Counted from the first letter of the stretch, positions 36,690 to 46,631 are shown. The stretch is 64,000 nucleotides of DNA from Dyadobacter chenhuakuii (GCF_023821985.2 NZ_CP098805.1:434001-498000), one strand, 5' to 3'. Program-made: numbers and translations. The notes: generated by a model from the letters alone, not told the origin.

Positions 36690-38573
36690 ATGCAACGATT
36701 TTCGAAATATATCCTCGCTTTCTTCGTCCTGATCATGTCGGGATGTGCAGAGGAATGGCTGGACAGAAAGCCGCAAAACATTATCCTGGAAGACCAGATA
36801 TGGAACGATCCCAAGCTGATAACCGGCCTTCTGGCCAACTATTACGACCGTTTGCCTTACCACACGGATCTTAACCACAGTTCCACAACGGATGCTACTA
36901 TTCCCAATAAGGAAGGCTGGCAGGATTTTGCAGCATATGATGAGGCCATGTGGTCCAACAATGATGACGCACGGAACAACATTGTCACTTACGCATTCGA
37001 GCGATGGAGGCTTTGGGATTATGTGTTGGTAAGGGACATTAATCTTGCGCTTGAAAACATTGAAAAATTTGGCACTTCGCTCACGGATGAGCAGAAAATC
37101 CAGTTTTCAGCCGAACTTCGTTTCCTGAGAGCACAGGTTTATTTTGACCTGGTGAAAAGAATGGGCGGTGTGCCGCTGGTTACCAAGCAGTTGATATACG
37201 ACTACAATGGTGATCCTTCATATCTGCAACAGCCGCGCGCCAAAGAAGAGGAAGTTTACGACTTCATTGCTTCCGAACTCGATGCGATCAAGGACCAGCT
37301 GGGCAATGGCGGCAGCAACACGCGTGCCAATAAATACACGGCTATGGCATTGAAAAGCCGCGCCATGCTCTACGCCGGTTCGATTGCAAAATACAATAAC
37401 CTGATGGCTTCACCCATTTCCACGCCGGGCGGGGAAGTAGGGATCCCGGCGTCACGTGCGGCCGATTATTATGCTAAATCACTGGCTGCTTCGGAGGAGA
37501 TCATCAACAGCGGCGTGTATTCGCTTTACAAAACAAACCCAAACCTGGGGGAGAACTTTTACGATGCGGTAACCAAGAAATCCGCCAATCCCGAGATCAT
37601 TCTTGCACAGGATTTTTTGGTAAGCAAAGACAAGCGACATGGTTTCACATATGACAACATTGCCCGCAATGTGCGCGAAGACAACCTGTCCTCTTCGTCG
37701 ATAACGCCTTCGCTGAACCTGGTTGAAGACTTTGAATATCTGGACGGCACGTCCGGCGAGCTGAAAACACGTAACGCAGGGAATACAGATTACATTTATT
37801 ACAATAATGTGGCAGATGTGTTTGCCAACAAAGATGCCCGCTTGTACGGGACGGTGGTTTATCCCGGAACATCTTTCCGCGGCACGCCTGTGCAGATCCA
37901 GGCTGGGGTAAAAGTTTGGAGCGCTACGACGAACAGCTTTCAAAATGTAGAATCGAACACATTGGGATCGAATTATGAAGATGGTGGCTTGCTAACCGGT
38001 TCATCGGGCCCGCAACGCTCTCAGACCGAGGTTACCAACTCTGGTTTTTATCTGAGAAAATATGTGGATCAAACCGCCATGTCCAGCACACGCGGCATCC
38101 GCAGCGACATGTGGTGGGTACGTTATCGCCTGGGTGAAATTTACCTGAACGCAGCAGAGGCGGCTCTGGAAACAGGCAAAACAGCCAATGCATTGAAATA
38201 TGTAAACCTTGTTCGCGAACGTGCGGGCTTTGGGGCAAATAGCCTGAAAGCACTTACCATAGCCCGTTTGCAAAATGAAAGGCGCGTCGAGCTGGCTTTC
38301 GAAGACCATCGCGTATGGGACTTGAAAAGATGGCGCATTGCGCATGAGCTTTGGAACGGGAACGCTTCCAATCCCGATGCTGTGATGTATGCCTTATATC
38401 CCTACCGCATTGTGCGCCCAGGGCATGCAACGCACGGAAAATACGTGTTTGACAAACTTGTTGCGCCCCGTTTCCGCGCGCCACGCTTCTTCCAGATGGG
38501 CAATTACTATTCGTCCATTGAACAGATCGTGATCGATAATAACCCCAAAATTGTCAGGAACCCATTTCATTGA
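36690..38573 (+). CDS. SusD-like surface-binding lipoprotein (RagB/SusD family)
   Basis: 627 residues, at the large end for SusD. The lipobox is LIMSGC (Cys19), followed by EEWLDRKPQNIILEDQIWND, the standard SusD N terminus. The TPR-containing body has ELRFLRAQVYFDLVKRMGGVPL, and the C-terminal part has YLNAAEAALETGKTANALKYVN and RLQNERRVELAFEDHRVWDLKRW. It should bind the substrate on the cell surface above the SusC channel. It starts 12 nt after SusC. Confidence 0.92.
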   Translation: MQRFSKYILAFFVLIMSGCAEEWLDRKPQNIILEDQIWNDPKLITGLLANYYDRLPYHTDLNHSSTTDATIPNKEGWQDFAAYDEAMWSNNDDARNNIVTYAFERWRLWDYVLVRDINLALENIEKFGTSLTDEQKIQFSAELRFLRAQVYFDLVKRMGGVPLVTKQLIYDYNGDPSYLQQPRAKEEEVYDFIASELDAIKDQLGNGGSNTRANKYTAMALKSRAMLYAGSIAKYNNLMASPISTPGGEVGIPASRAADYYAKSLAASEEIINSGVYSLYKTNPNLGENFYDAVTKKSANPEIILAQDFLVSKDKRHGFTYDNIARNVREDNLSSSSITPSLNLVEDFEYLDGTSGELKTRNAGNTDYIYYNNVADVFANKDARLYGTVVYPGTSFRGTPVQIQAGVKVWSATTNSFQNVESNTLGSNYEDGGLLTGSSGPQRSQTEVTNSGFYLRKYVDQTAMSSTRGIRSDMWWVRYRLGEIYLNAAEAALETGKTANALKYVNLVRERAGFGANSLKALTIARLQNERRVELAFEDHRVWDLKRWRIAHELWNGNASNPDAVMYALYPYRIVRPGHATHGKYVFDKLVAPRFRAPRFFQMGNYYSSIEQIVIDNNPKIVRNPFH

Positions 38574-38581
38574 TCCATTAT

Positions 38582-39271
38582 ATGAAAGCGAATCACATTC
38601 ATTTTAAATTCCTGGCCGTGCTGGCGCTCTCGGCGCTGCTTAGTGCCTGCGAAAAAGACAACCGCGTGGAGCCAAAATCCGTGCTTACGGGCCGGGTTGT
38701 ATACGAAGGTCAGCCGATAGGGCTGCGCTCCAATGGTGTGCAGCTGGAACTCTGGCAACGGGGATATCAATTATTTACCAAAATCCCTGTGCATGTAAGG
38801 CAGGACGGTACGTTCTCTGCCTCATTGTTTGATGGTAATTACAAACTCGTCCGGCTGCGCGGCAATGGCCCGTGGGTGGACAACACGGATACCATTGATG
38901 TTGCCCTGAACGGCAGTGCAGAGCTGGATGTTCCGGTGCAGCCTTACTTTGTTTTTCAAAATGAAAATTATGCAAAAGGCGAGGGAAAGGTTTCGGTAAC
39001 ATTCAATCTGAAACAAATCAACACCTCCCGGACATTGGAAAGGGTGAATTTGTATATCGGCACCACCAGCATCGTAGATCCAAACAACAACGCCGGAAAC
39101 GCCCAGGAAGTCGCCGCCAACATCAAAGATATCTCCAAGCCCATAACACTAACCGCAACGCTTTCCCCCGCGCTAGCCGGAAGGGACTATGTGTACGCAA
39201 GAGTAGGCGTGAAGACGTCCGGAGTAGGAGAGATGCTGTTCGGCATGCCGCAGAAGGTGATGCTGAAGTAA
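38582..39271 (+). CDS. DUF3823 lipoprotein of the SusCD operon
   Basis: 229 residues. A lipoprotein signal ends at ALLSAC (Cys23). The body is two beta-sandwich domains: LTGRVVYEGQPIGLRSNGVQLELWQ and DGTFSASLFDGNYKLVRL make the first, a transthyretin-like fold, and GEGKVSVTFNLKQINTSRTLERVNLYIG the second. This matches DUF3823, found as the third gene after SusD in many Bacteroidota and presumed to be a surface glycan-binding protein. I used ATG 38582 rather than TTG 38570 because it gives a clean lipoprotein signal. The hairpin element at 39282-39470 follows. Confidence 0.88.
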   Translation: MKANHIHFKFLAVLALSALLSACEKDNRVEPKSVLTGRVVYEGQPIGLRSNGVQLELWQRGYQLFTKIPVHVRQDGTFSASLFDGNYKLVRLRGNGPWVDNTDTIDVALNGSAELDVPVQPYFVFQNENYAKGEGKVSVTFNLKQINTSRTLERVNLYIGTTSIVDPNNNAGNAQEVAANIKDISKPITLTATLSPALAGRDYVYARVGVKTSGVGEMLFGMPQKVMLK

Positions 39272-39281
39272 CGCGCTACCA

Positions 39282-39470
39282 CCCCTGTCATGCCGAGCGT
39301 ACCACCCCTGTCATGCCGAGCGTACCACCCCTGTCATGCTGAGCGTACTACCCCTGTTATGCTGAGCTACCACCCCCTGTCATGCTGAGCGGAGTCGAAG
39401 CACGCTGCTCCTTGGTAACGTGCTTCGGCTCCGCTCAGCATGACAGGGTTAGTAGCTCAGCATGACAGGG
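39282..39470. repeat. Interspersed hairpin element, copy B (GTCATGCTGAGCG family)
   Basis: Five direct copies of a 23-bp unit (GTCAT-type word at 39287, 39310, 39333, 39356 and 39379) lead into an inverted repeat with 30-bp arms (39375-39404 and 39419-39448, one mismatch) around a 14-nt loop. One more inverted half copy follows at 39456-39470. It is organised like copy A at 14999-15126: direct units first, long hairpin last. It lies between two convergent genes and could act as a two-way terminator. Confidence 0.88.
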
Positions 39471-39481
39471 CCATAGTGTTA

Positions 39482-40387
39482 TCAAAACGCCTCTTCGATC
39501 AGCTCCCGATTGATCAGTGCGCCGGCCATGCTGCCGGAGGATACTGCCAGGGCTACGGATCGGGCCATGTGGGAGTTGTCTCCTGCTGCGTAAATGCCTG
39601 GGACGGTGGTTTGCTGGAACGTTTCCAGCTTTATAAGCCCGGTTTCTGTAAGTGCGCAGCCCAGTTGTTCGGGAATGGCTGAATGTTGTTTGAATGCGGG
39701 ACGGGAATAAATTGCTGTGATGGGCTCCTCGGATTGGTCTTTGAAAACGATCTTTTCGAGGAGCCCATTTTTATGGATAAGCGACGCAATGGGTTTGTCG
39801 ACAATGCGGATGTTGCGGGTGGAAATTTTTTCAGTTTGCTCAGGCGTAAGTTCGGAAGGGCCATTTGTGAAAATGGTCAGATCTTTGGTCCAGTTTGAAA
39901 TTAACTTTGCATACTCAAAACCAGTGTCCCCGTTCGCTAAAATGCCGGTTTTTTCGTTTTTTACCTCATAACCATGGCAGTAGGGGCAATGTATGACCGA
40001 TATTCCCCAGCATTCGGCATAACCTGCAATGTCTGGCATCTGATCTTTTAATCCTGTGGCGAAAATCAGTTTTTTGGCAGTGAATGTGTCGCCGGTTGCA
40101 GTTGCTATCTCAAATCCATTTTCTGTTTTGCGGCCGGTTTCGGCCAGCCCATCGTGAAATTGCACGGTCGGGTAATTTGCAACTTGTTCTTTGCCTAATA
40201 GCGCGATGTCTTTTGGCGTCCGCCCGTCTTGTGTGAGGAAGTTGTGTGAATGTGGCGTTTGGGCATTGCAGGGTTTGCCGCTGTCGATAACCAATGTCTT
40301 TCTTAATGACCTGCCCAGGCTCATTGCCGCCGACAGTCCGGCGTAGCTTCCGCCAATGATAATTACTTCAAAATCAGTATTTTCCAT
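39482..40387 (-). CDS. Thioredoxin reductase-like FAD/NAD(P) oxidoreductase
   Basis: 301 residues, the length of low-molecular-weight thioredoxin reductases. The FAD Rossmann motif is GGSYAG (residues 12-17), the central CPYC (Cys134, Cys137) sits where the redox CxxC belongs, and VPGIYAAGDNSHM is the C-terminal FAD-binding motif. Electrons flow from NAD(P)H through FAD to the disulfide. The NAD(P) domain's usual GGGxSA is replaced by LANGDTGFEYA, so cofactor handling may differ from true TrxB. It is a stand-alone gene downstream of a terminator. Confidence 0.88.
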   Translation of the reverse strand: MENTDFEVIIIGGSYAGLSAAMSLGRSLRKTLVIDSGKPCNAQTPHSHNFLTQDGRTPKDIALLGKEQVANYPTVQFHDGLAETGRKTENGFEIATATGDTFTAKKLIFATGLKDQMPDIAGYAECWGISVIHCPYCHGYEVKNEKTGILANGDTGFEYAKLISNWTKDLTIFTNGPSELTPEQTEKISTRNIRIVDKPIASLIHKNGLLEKIVFKDQSEEPITAIYSRPAFKQHSAIPEQLGCALTETGLIKLETFQQTTVPGIYAAGDNSHMARSVALAVSSGSMAGALINRELIEEAF

Positions 40388-40508
40388 GATGCTAAATGCT
40401 GTAAAGATTTAATGCTCAGCCGCTTTTATCGACCGTACGATGATAACGTAAAGATAGGAAATGCTGTCTTATATGCAACGTTGTTGCAAGTTTAAATTCT
40501 CTTATAAA

Positions 40509-40548
40509 GCAAAAAACCGGAGACCAATCAAGATCTCCGGCTTTTTGC
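40509..40548 (-). terminator. Rho-independent terminator of the RND efflux operon
   Basis: Stem CCGGAGA / TCTCCGG (40517-40523 and 40534-40540) with a 10-nt loop is extended by AAAAAA and TTTTT tracts and GC/GC ends. It lies downstream of the outer membrane channel gene on the minus strand, and its flanking tracts would work in either direction. Confidence 0.75.
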
Positions 40549-40593
40549 TTCTGCATTCAACTAAATCATGGCTAATAAAGTATCATAAAAAAC

Positions 40594-42018
40594 TCATTTC
40601 CAACCGCCGCCTAGGCTCCGGTAAAGATCTACCCGGGCAATGAGAGACTGGCTGCGGATGAATGCGAGGTTCAGTTCAGCTTGTAAAGCATTGCCCTGTG
40701 CAGTGATCACCTCCAGATAATTGGCCATATCACTTTTGTAAAGTAATTGTGCATTGGTAATGGCTGCCTGTAAAATAGTTACCTGATTATTGGCGATCGC
40801 TTCCTGCTCTTTCAATTTTTGGGTTTGAACCAAAGAATTAGAAACCTCGCCCACCGCATTCAGCACCGACTGACGGAACTGGATCACCGACTGTTCGCGC
40901 TGTATTTTGGCAACTTCCAGATTGGTTTTCAACTCTCGTCTTGCCAGAATAGGACGCGCAATGGTCCCTGCCGCCAAGCCAAACAATGATCCCGGAATGT
41001 TGAACCAGTTGCTGGATTTGAACGATTCGATCCCGCCGGCTGCAGTAATAATCAGTGAAGGATACATACTTGCCTGTGCAACACCCAATTGCGCATTGGC
41101 CACCAAAACGGACATTTCAGCAGCTCTGACATCAGGACGGCGGCTCAAAACACCTGCCGGCACACCGGTTGCCAGGCTGTCGGTTGCATTGAAATCGGAG
41201 AGCTGCACGTTGCGCGCAATGCTGTCAGGCATTTGTCCGGTCAGTATTTGCAAGGCATTTTCCTGAATCGCAATGTCCTGTTCCAGCTGCGGAAGAAGCA
41301 AGGCGATGGACTCGCGCTGGGCTTCGGATTGTTGGATAGAAAGCGAGGTAACCTCTCCTGCATCTTTCAAAAGACGGGTCAGGCGCAAAGTATTATCGCT
41401 CAATTCCAGGTTGCTTTTGGCAATTGCCAGTTGTTTGTCCAGCATTAAAAGATTGAAGAAACCCTTGGCAATGTCCGCAACAAGCTTGGTTTGAACCGCT
41501 TTTGTTGCTTCATAGGTTTGCAGATACTGGCCTAATGTAGCCTGCTGCTGCCTGCGGATCTTGCCCCAGATGTCTGCTTCCCAGCTCAGGTTCACTGCGC
41601 CGAGATAGTTTTCAATGTGCTTCGATTTTAGAAAATTACTTGCACTAAGTCCGTTCAAACTGTTGCTGGAAGGACGGTTGTAGGTGCCTGTAATCTGTAA
41701 ATCCAGTGTCGGGATCTGTAAAAATTTCGCCTGTTTAACTTGCTGCTCGGCCACGTCAATACGTTTCAAAGCCAGTTGCAAGTCATAATTATAGGACAAT
41801 CCGCGCTGGATAAGCCCTTGCAATGTAGTGTCAGGGAAGAATTTTCTCCATTCCATGTCCGCAATGGTAGCCGTGTCGGCAAAAGTGACATTGCGATACT
41901 GGGTAGGCAGGGCGACTTCCGGCCGCTGATAGTCCTTGCTCACTTTGCAGGAGGCGATCAGCACCGTTGCCAGCAGGGAAAGCGGGATATATAATTGTCT
42001 AAATTTCGGTTTCATCAT
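40594..42018 (-). CDS. TolC-like outer membrane efflux lipoprotein (NodT/OprM family)
   Basis: 474 residues. The lipobox VLIASC puts the lipid on Cys24. Repeated long helices with Gln/Leu patterns (YDLQLALKRIDVAEQQVKQAKF, RRPDVRAAEMSVLVANAQLGVAQASMYPSL) are the OEP family coiled-coil barrel. It forms the outer-membrane exit duct of the tripartite pump with the two gene products upstream. I used ATG 42018 rather than 42069 because the lipoprotein signal begins there; 47 nt separate it from the RND stop. Confidence 0.9.
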   Translation of the reverse strand: MMKPKFRQLYIPLSLLATVLIASCKVSKDYQRPEVALPTQYRNVTFADTATIADMEWRKFFPDTTLQGLIQRGLSYNYDLQLALKRIDVAEQQVKQAKFLQIPTLDLQITGTYNRPSSNSLNGLSASNFLKSKHIENYLGAVNLSWEADIWGKIRRQQQATLGQYLQTYEATKAVQTKLVADIAKGFFNLLMLDKQLAIAKSNLELSDNTLRLTRLLKDAGEVTSLSIQQSEAQRESIALLLPQLEQDIAIQENALQILTGQMPDSIARNVQLSDFNATDSLATGVPAGVLSRRPDVRAAEMSVLVANAQLGVAQASMYPSLIITAAGGIESFKSSNWFNIPGSLFGLAAGTIARPILARRELKTNLEVAKIQREQSVIQFRQSVLNAVGEVSNSLVQTQKLKEQEAIANNQVTILQAAITNAQLLYKSDMANYLEVITAQGNALQAELNLAFIRSQSLIARVDLYRSLGGGWK

Positions 42019-42065
42019 TGTGGTTCTTTGTTGTGGTAGTCGGTTTTGTATTTCAAAAAGGCAGA

Positions 42066-45000
42066 TCAATGTGCTGCACTTTCACTGCCCAGTTCTTTGG
42101 GCTTACCGACAAATTTCTCCTGTAAATATTGAAAAATGACATACAGAACCGGGATCACAAAAATCCCGAATATCACGCCCGTCAACATCCCGCCAACCGC
42201 GCCTGTTCCGATAGAACGGTTACCCAAAGCTGAACCGCCGGTTGCTCTCATCAAGGGGATCAATCCCACGATAAAGGCAAATGATGTCATCAAAATGGGC
42301 CTTAACCGCAACCGCGAAGCTTCCATCGCCGACTCAACGATCGTCATGCCCGCTTTACGGCGCTGCACCGCATATTCAATGATCAGGATGGCATTTTTGG
42401 CGAGCAAACCGATGAGCATGATCAAGCCGACCTGCACATAAATGTTGTTTTCAATGCCCGATAAATTAATGAAAAGCATTACTCCGAAAACACCCAGAGG
42501 GATCGTGAAAATCACCGCAAAAGGCAGGATATAGCTCTCATACTGAGCCGCTAGCAAGAAATAAACGAACACGAGGCTCAAAACAAAGATCAAAAGGATC
42601 TGCGAACCTGCATTGATTTCTTCTCTTGTCATACCCGTCCATTCCGTGCGGTAATTGTTTGGTAAAACCTCTGCTGCAGTTTCCTGCACGGCGCGTATGG
42701 CATCCCCGGTGCTATACCCGGGTTTCGGTGTTCCGTTGATCGCAACGGCATTGTACAGGTTGTTGCGCGTAACTGTTTCAGGTCCGAAAACGCGTTTTAA
42801 TGTCACAAGCTGGTTGGCAGGCACCATTTCACCCTCCGTATTCTTAACATGAATATTGTTCAAAGAGGCAGGATTGGCCCGATAGGAGGCATCTGCCTGC
42901 GCCATTACCCGGTAATATTTACCGAAACGGTTGAAATCCGAGACAAAGCTGCTGCCATAATAGATTTGCAGTGTTTGCAAAAGCTCATTCACGGGCACAT
43001 TCAGTTGCTTCGCTTTGGCATTGTCGACGTCCAGCATATACTGGGGATTTGCAGTCGCAAATGTGGTAAACGCATAAGCAATCTCTTTTTTCTGCATCAA
43101 AGCCGCCAGAAACTTATTGGTTGTAGCACTTAGCTTTTCCAGCGAACCATTGCCGCGGTCTTGCAGCATAAATTCAAAACCACTCACATTACCGAAACCA
43201 TCCACGGTCGGGAATGTAAAGAAAAACGCGTTGGCATCATTCACAGCCCTTACTTTCTGCGACATCATAGCTACGATCTGATCAAAATTCTTCACGTCAC
43301 CGCGTTCCGCCTGAGGCTTCATCTTGATAAAACCAACACCATATGGCGATGCATTGGAATTGGAGATAATGTTCATCCCTTCCACAATGTAACGGTTCTC
43401 GGCAATCGGCGAGCCTTTTACAATGCTATCAACCTGTGCCATAGCGCGTTGCGTACGGTCCAGCGAGCTTCCCGGAGGCGTGTTAAGCGCATATAGGAGA
43501 AAGCCCTGGTCCTCTGTCGGAATAAAACCCGTCGGGGTTGTTTGTGTTAACCAAAGTGTTGATCCTGTGATAACCAGCAAGCCAACGATGGTGATCCATT
43601 TACGTTTTACCAGGAATTGCAGGCTGCGGATATATTTGTCCGTCATCGTCTGGAAACCTGTATTGAAAGCAGAGAAAAACCTGGCAGAAAAGCCTTTTTG
43701 GACTAAATGTCCATTTTGTGACTGATTCGCATGCGGGTTTTTCAAGAACAATGCACATAATGCAGGGCTTAATGTCAAGGCGTTAAGTGCTGATATTAAG
43801 ATTGCTATGGCCAGCGTGAAGGCAAACTGCCGGTAAAAGACCCCGGCCGGACCTTGCATAAAACCAACCGGAACAAAAACCGCGGCCATAACCAGTGTGA
43901 TGGAAATGATAGCGCCAGAGATCTCGTTCATCGATTCTTTTGTGGCAGGGCGGGCATCCATATGCGTGAGCTCCATCTTGGAATGGACGGCCTCGACGAC
44001 GACAATGGCATCATCGACTACAATCCCGATGGCAAGAACCAATGCAAACAGCGTCAGGAAGTTAATGGTAAAACCAAAAATCTGCATGAAGAAAAACGTC
44101 CCTACAATGGCCACAGGCACCGCAATGGCCGGGATCAATGTCGAACGGAAATCTTGCAGGAATATATACACGACGATGAAAACCAGGATAAATGCCTCGA
44201 TCAATGTCGTCCGCACCTGACCGATGGACTCATCCAAAAAGTCTTTGGAGTTGTACATAATGGTCGTCTTCATACCCTTAGGAAGCGTTTTTTCGAAATC
44301 AGCCAGCAATGCTTCGGCCTGGATCAGGATCTCGTTTGCGTTTGTTCCCGCAGTCTGGAAAACGGCTACGCCGGATGAAGGATCGCCATTTAACTTGCCA
44401 TTGGATGAATAGGTGTAAGAACCAAACTCAACCCGGGCCAGATCCTTCAACCGGATTACCGAACCATCACTATTGGCTTTGATGATAATGTTCTCGTATT
44501 CAGTGTTCTGCGTTAGCTTTCCTTTGTATTTCAATACATATTCGAAAACCTCCTTGCTACTCTCACCCAAACGGCCCGGTGCCGCTTCAAGGCTTTGCTC
44601 ACGAATGGCATTCGTAACTTCCTGCGGCGATAATTTGTAGGCCGCAAGGCGGTCGGGTTTCAGCCAAATCCGCATGGAATAATCCCTGGTTCCGAATGGC
44701 TGGGCCTGTCCGACACCGGGTATACGTTGCAGCTGAGGCACCAGATTTATCTTGATATAATTTAATAAGAACGTCTCGTCATAAGTGCTGTCTTCACTGG
44801 ACAAAGCCACAAACATAATGATGCTGTTCTGCTGCTTCTGCGTCGAAATCCCGGCCTGGACTACTTCCTGAGGAATCTGGCTTACTGCTTTGGATACGCG
44901 GTTCTGCACGTTAACTGCCGCAATATCAGGATCTGTGCCTTGTTTGAAATACACATTCAGCGCCATCGTGCCATCATTATTGGACGACGACGTCATATAG

Positions 45001-45227
45001 GTCATGTTTTCAACACCGTTTACGGCTTCTTCAATCGGCGTGGCCACCGCACGGGCAACCACTTCGGCGTTGGCGCCGGGGTAAACCGCTGTGACTTGTA
45101 CAGTCGGCGGGGCAATGTCGGGGAATTTGGTAATAGGCAATGTCGTCAGCGCGATACCTCCTAATAGTAATATAAGGATGGAGATAACCGTCGAAAGAAC
45201 AGGCCTTTCTATAAATTTCTGAAACAT
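42066..45227 (-). CDS. RND multidrug efflux pump, HAE1/AcrB family
   Basis: 1053 residues, the standard AcrB size. The N terminus MFQKFIERPVLSTVISI and the twelve-helix architecture with two large periplasmic loops are typical of HAE1. Proton-relay region: ALVLAIGIVVDDAIVVVEAV in helix 4 carries the two conserved Asp; SALNALTLSPALCALFLKN and the helix 10-12 part with GLLAKNAILIIEYAV are also present. It exports hydrophobic compounds using proton flow. I set the start at ATG 45227, not 45287, because the conserved protein begins MFQKFI. Confidence 0.95.
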   Translation of the reverse strand: MFQKFIERPVLSTVISILILLLGGIALTTLPITKFPDIAPPTVQVTAVYPGANAEVVARAVATPIEEAVNGVENMTYMTSSSNNDGTMALNVYFKQGTDPDIAAVNVQNRVSKAVSQIPQEVVQAGISTQKQQNSIIMFVALSSEDSTYDETFLLNYIKINLVPQLQRIPGVGQAQPFGTRDYSMRIWLKPDRLAAYKLSPQEVTNAIREQSLEAAPGRLGESSKEVFEYVLKYKGKLTQNTEYENIIIKANSDGSVIRLKDLARVEFGSYTYSSNGKLNGDPSSGVAVFQTAGTNANEILIQAEALLADFEKTLPKGMKTTIMYNSKDFLDESIGQVRTTLIEAFILVFIVVYIFLQDFRSTLIPAIAVPVAIVGTFFFMQIFGFTINFLTLFALVLAIGIVVDDAIVVVEAVHSKMELTHMDARPATKESMNEISGAIISITLVMAAVFVPVGFMQGPAGVFYRQFAFTLAIAILISALNALTLSPALCALFLKNPHANQSQNGHLVQKGFSARFFSAFNTGFQTMTDKYIRSLQFLVKRKWITIVGLLVITGSTLWLTQTTPTGFIPTEDQGFLLYALNTPPGSSLDRTQRAMAQVDSIVKGSPIAENRYIVEGMNIISNSNASPYGVGFIKMKPQAERGDVKNFDQIVAMMSQKVRAVNDANAFFFTFPTVDGFGNVSGFEFMLQDRGNGSLEKLSATTNKFLAALMQKKEIAYAFTTFATANPQYMLDVDNAKAKQLNVPVNELLQTLQIYYGSSFVSDFNRFGKYYRVMAQADASYRANPASLNNIHVKNTEGEMVPANQLVTLKRVFGPETVTRNNLYNAVAINGTPKPGYSTGDAIRAVQETAAEVLPNNYRTEWTGMTREEINAGSQILLIFVLSLVFVYFLLAAQYESYILPFAVIFTIPLGVFGVMLFINLSGIENNIYVQVGLIMLIGLLAKNAILIIEYAVQRRKAGMTIVESAMEASRLRLRPILMTSFAFIVGLIPLMRATGGSALGNRSIGTGAVGGMLTGVIFGIFVIPVLYVIFQYLQEKFVGKPKELGSESAAH

Positions 45228-45359
45228 AAGTATGCTGTTGTGCTCCGGAGTGTCAGAGCATGGTTGAGTGAATTTTGTTTTGCACACGGATAGCGGTCCA
45301 TAGCATAAGGTCGCTATGGCGCTATTCGTGGGGTGGGACCACTTTTTTGTTAAATCAGC

Positions 45360-46538
45360 TTATATAGGATTGGCTAGCAGCAGGCTGTCCATTGACATAT
45401 TCTGAGGCGCAATGGCCATTCCGTCCCTGAGTCTGTCCAAACCGTTGTACACGATCTTTTCGCCGGGTTTCAAGCCTTTGGAAATCAGATAGTAACGGCC
45501 GCTTCTGTCAGAAACTGTTACTGGTCGGCCTTCCACTTTATTGCTGTCCAGAAGTGTGTAAACAAACACCTTGTCTTGCAGTTCAAATGTGGCTTCCTGC
45601 GGAATCAGGACAGATCTGGTAAGCTCTCTGGGAATCCGCACACGTCCGGTGTTACCTGAGCGCAAGAGTCCGTTAACGTTCGGGAATGTTGCCCTGAAAT
45701 TGATAGCGCCCATGGTTTTGTCAAACTGGCCCTCTACAACTTCAACTTTTCCTTTCTGCGGATACACGCTGTTATCGGCCAGAAGCAGCTCAACAGCAGG
45801 GATTTGCTTGATTTTCTGCTCCACGGTGTTGCCTGGAAACTGGTTTTTGAATTCAAGGAAATCCAGCTCGCTCATCGAGAAGTAAACGTGAATGTCCTTC
45901 GTTTCGGACAGCACCGTAAGCGCTTCCATGGTCCCTTTGCCCACCAGACTTCCGGTCTTAAAAGGAATCGTGCCGATATAACCATCGGCAGGTGCTTTGA
46001 TAGACGTGTACCCAATGTTGATTTTGGCAGCATCCACGGCGGCTTGCGCCTGGGCAACATTGCCCCTGGCAGCTTCATAAGCTGCTTTTGCGGATTTTAA
46101 CTGCACATCAGAAATCACATTGTTGGCCACGAGCGGCGTAAGTTTATCCACGTTAATGGCCGCACTTTCCAAAGCAGCTTTTGCAGACTGCAGGCTTGCG
46201 TTGGCGGTGTTCAGCTGCTCGGTATACGGGCGTGCATCAATGTGGAAGAGCGTCTGACCCTTTCGTACATACGCACCTTCGTCGACCGAGATTTTATCAA
46301 GGTAACCGTCTACTTGCGGGCGGATCTCGATATCGCGGCTTCCTTCTATGGATGCGGTGAATTCCCTGTAAGCTGTAACCTGCTGGTCACTTACGGTGAG
46401 TACGGGCAGCGACTGGGCTGGCATTTCGGCCGGTGCGTTGGCTGTGGAAGAGCCGCAGCTGTAAAATGCGCCGGCCATTGAAGTTAAGAATAGAATTGAG
46501 GCAAGCTTTCTTGTTTTGGTTAGTTGGTCCTTTTTCAC
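45360..46538 (-). CDS. RND efflux periplasmic adaptor (membrane fusion protein)
   Basis: 392 residues, a lipoprotein with lipobox AFYSC (Cys28). The MFP order is clear: IEIRPQVDGYLDKISVDEGAYVRKGQTLFHID for the lipoyl half, a coiled coil (residues ~108-170), then TSIKAPADGYIGTIPFKTGSLV for the second half and the beta-barrel and membrane-proximal domains with GLKPGEKIVYNGLDRLRDG. The start codon is GTG. It is the first gene of the adaptor-pump-channel operon and 93 nt downstream of tetR on the same strand; a TetR-type palindrome lies upstream. Confidence 0.92.
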   Translation of the reverse strand: MKKDQLTKTRKLASILFLTSMAGAFYSCGSSTANAPAEMPAQSLPVLTVSDQQVTAYREFTASIEGSRDIEIRPQVDGYLDKISVDEGAYVRKGQTLFHIDARPYTEQLNTANASLQSAKAALESAAINVDKLTPLVANNVISDVQLKSAKAAYEAARGNVAQAQAAVDAAKINIGYTSIKAPADGYIGTIPFKTGSLVGKGTMEALTVLSETKDIHVYFSMSELDFLEFKNQFPGNTVEQKIKQIPAVELLLADNSVYPQKGKVEVVEGQFDKTMGAINFRATFPNVNGLLRSGNTGRVRIPRELTRSVLIPQEATFELQDKVFVYTLLDSNKVEGRPVTVSDRSGRYYLISKGLKPGEKIVYNGLDRLRDGMAIAPQNMSMDSLLLANPI

Positions 46539-46602
46539 GGCTATGAAGGTTGTTTTTTGTGGTGGAAATAGACTTTTTTCAGAGATAGTGTGGTTATTAT
46601 AA

Positions 46603-46615
46603 CTAACGGTGTTAG
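46603..46615 (-). promoter_or_regulatory. TetR operator palindrome, copy 1 (before the efflux operon)
   Basis: CTAACGGTGTTAG, a perfect 5-bp inverted repeat with a GGT centre, lies 65 nt upstream of the adaptor GTG. The same 13-bp sequence occurs once more, at 47246-47258 upstream of the tetR gene. Repression of the pump genes by the encoded regulator is the natural reading. Confidence 0.75.
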
Positions 46616-46631
46616 CTTATTTTCAAAAAAA

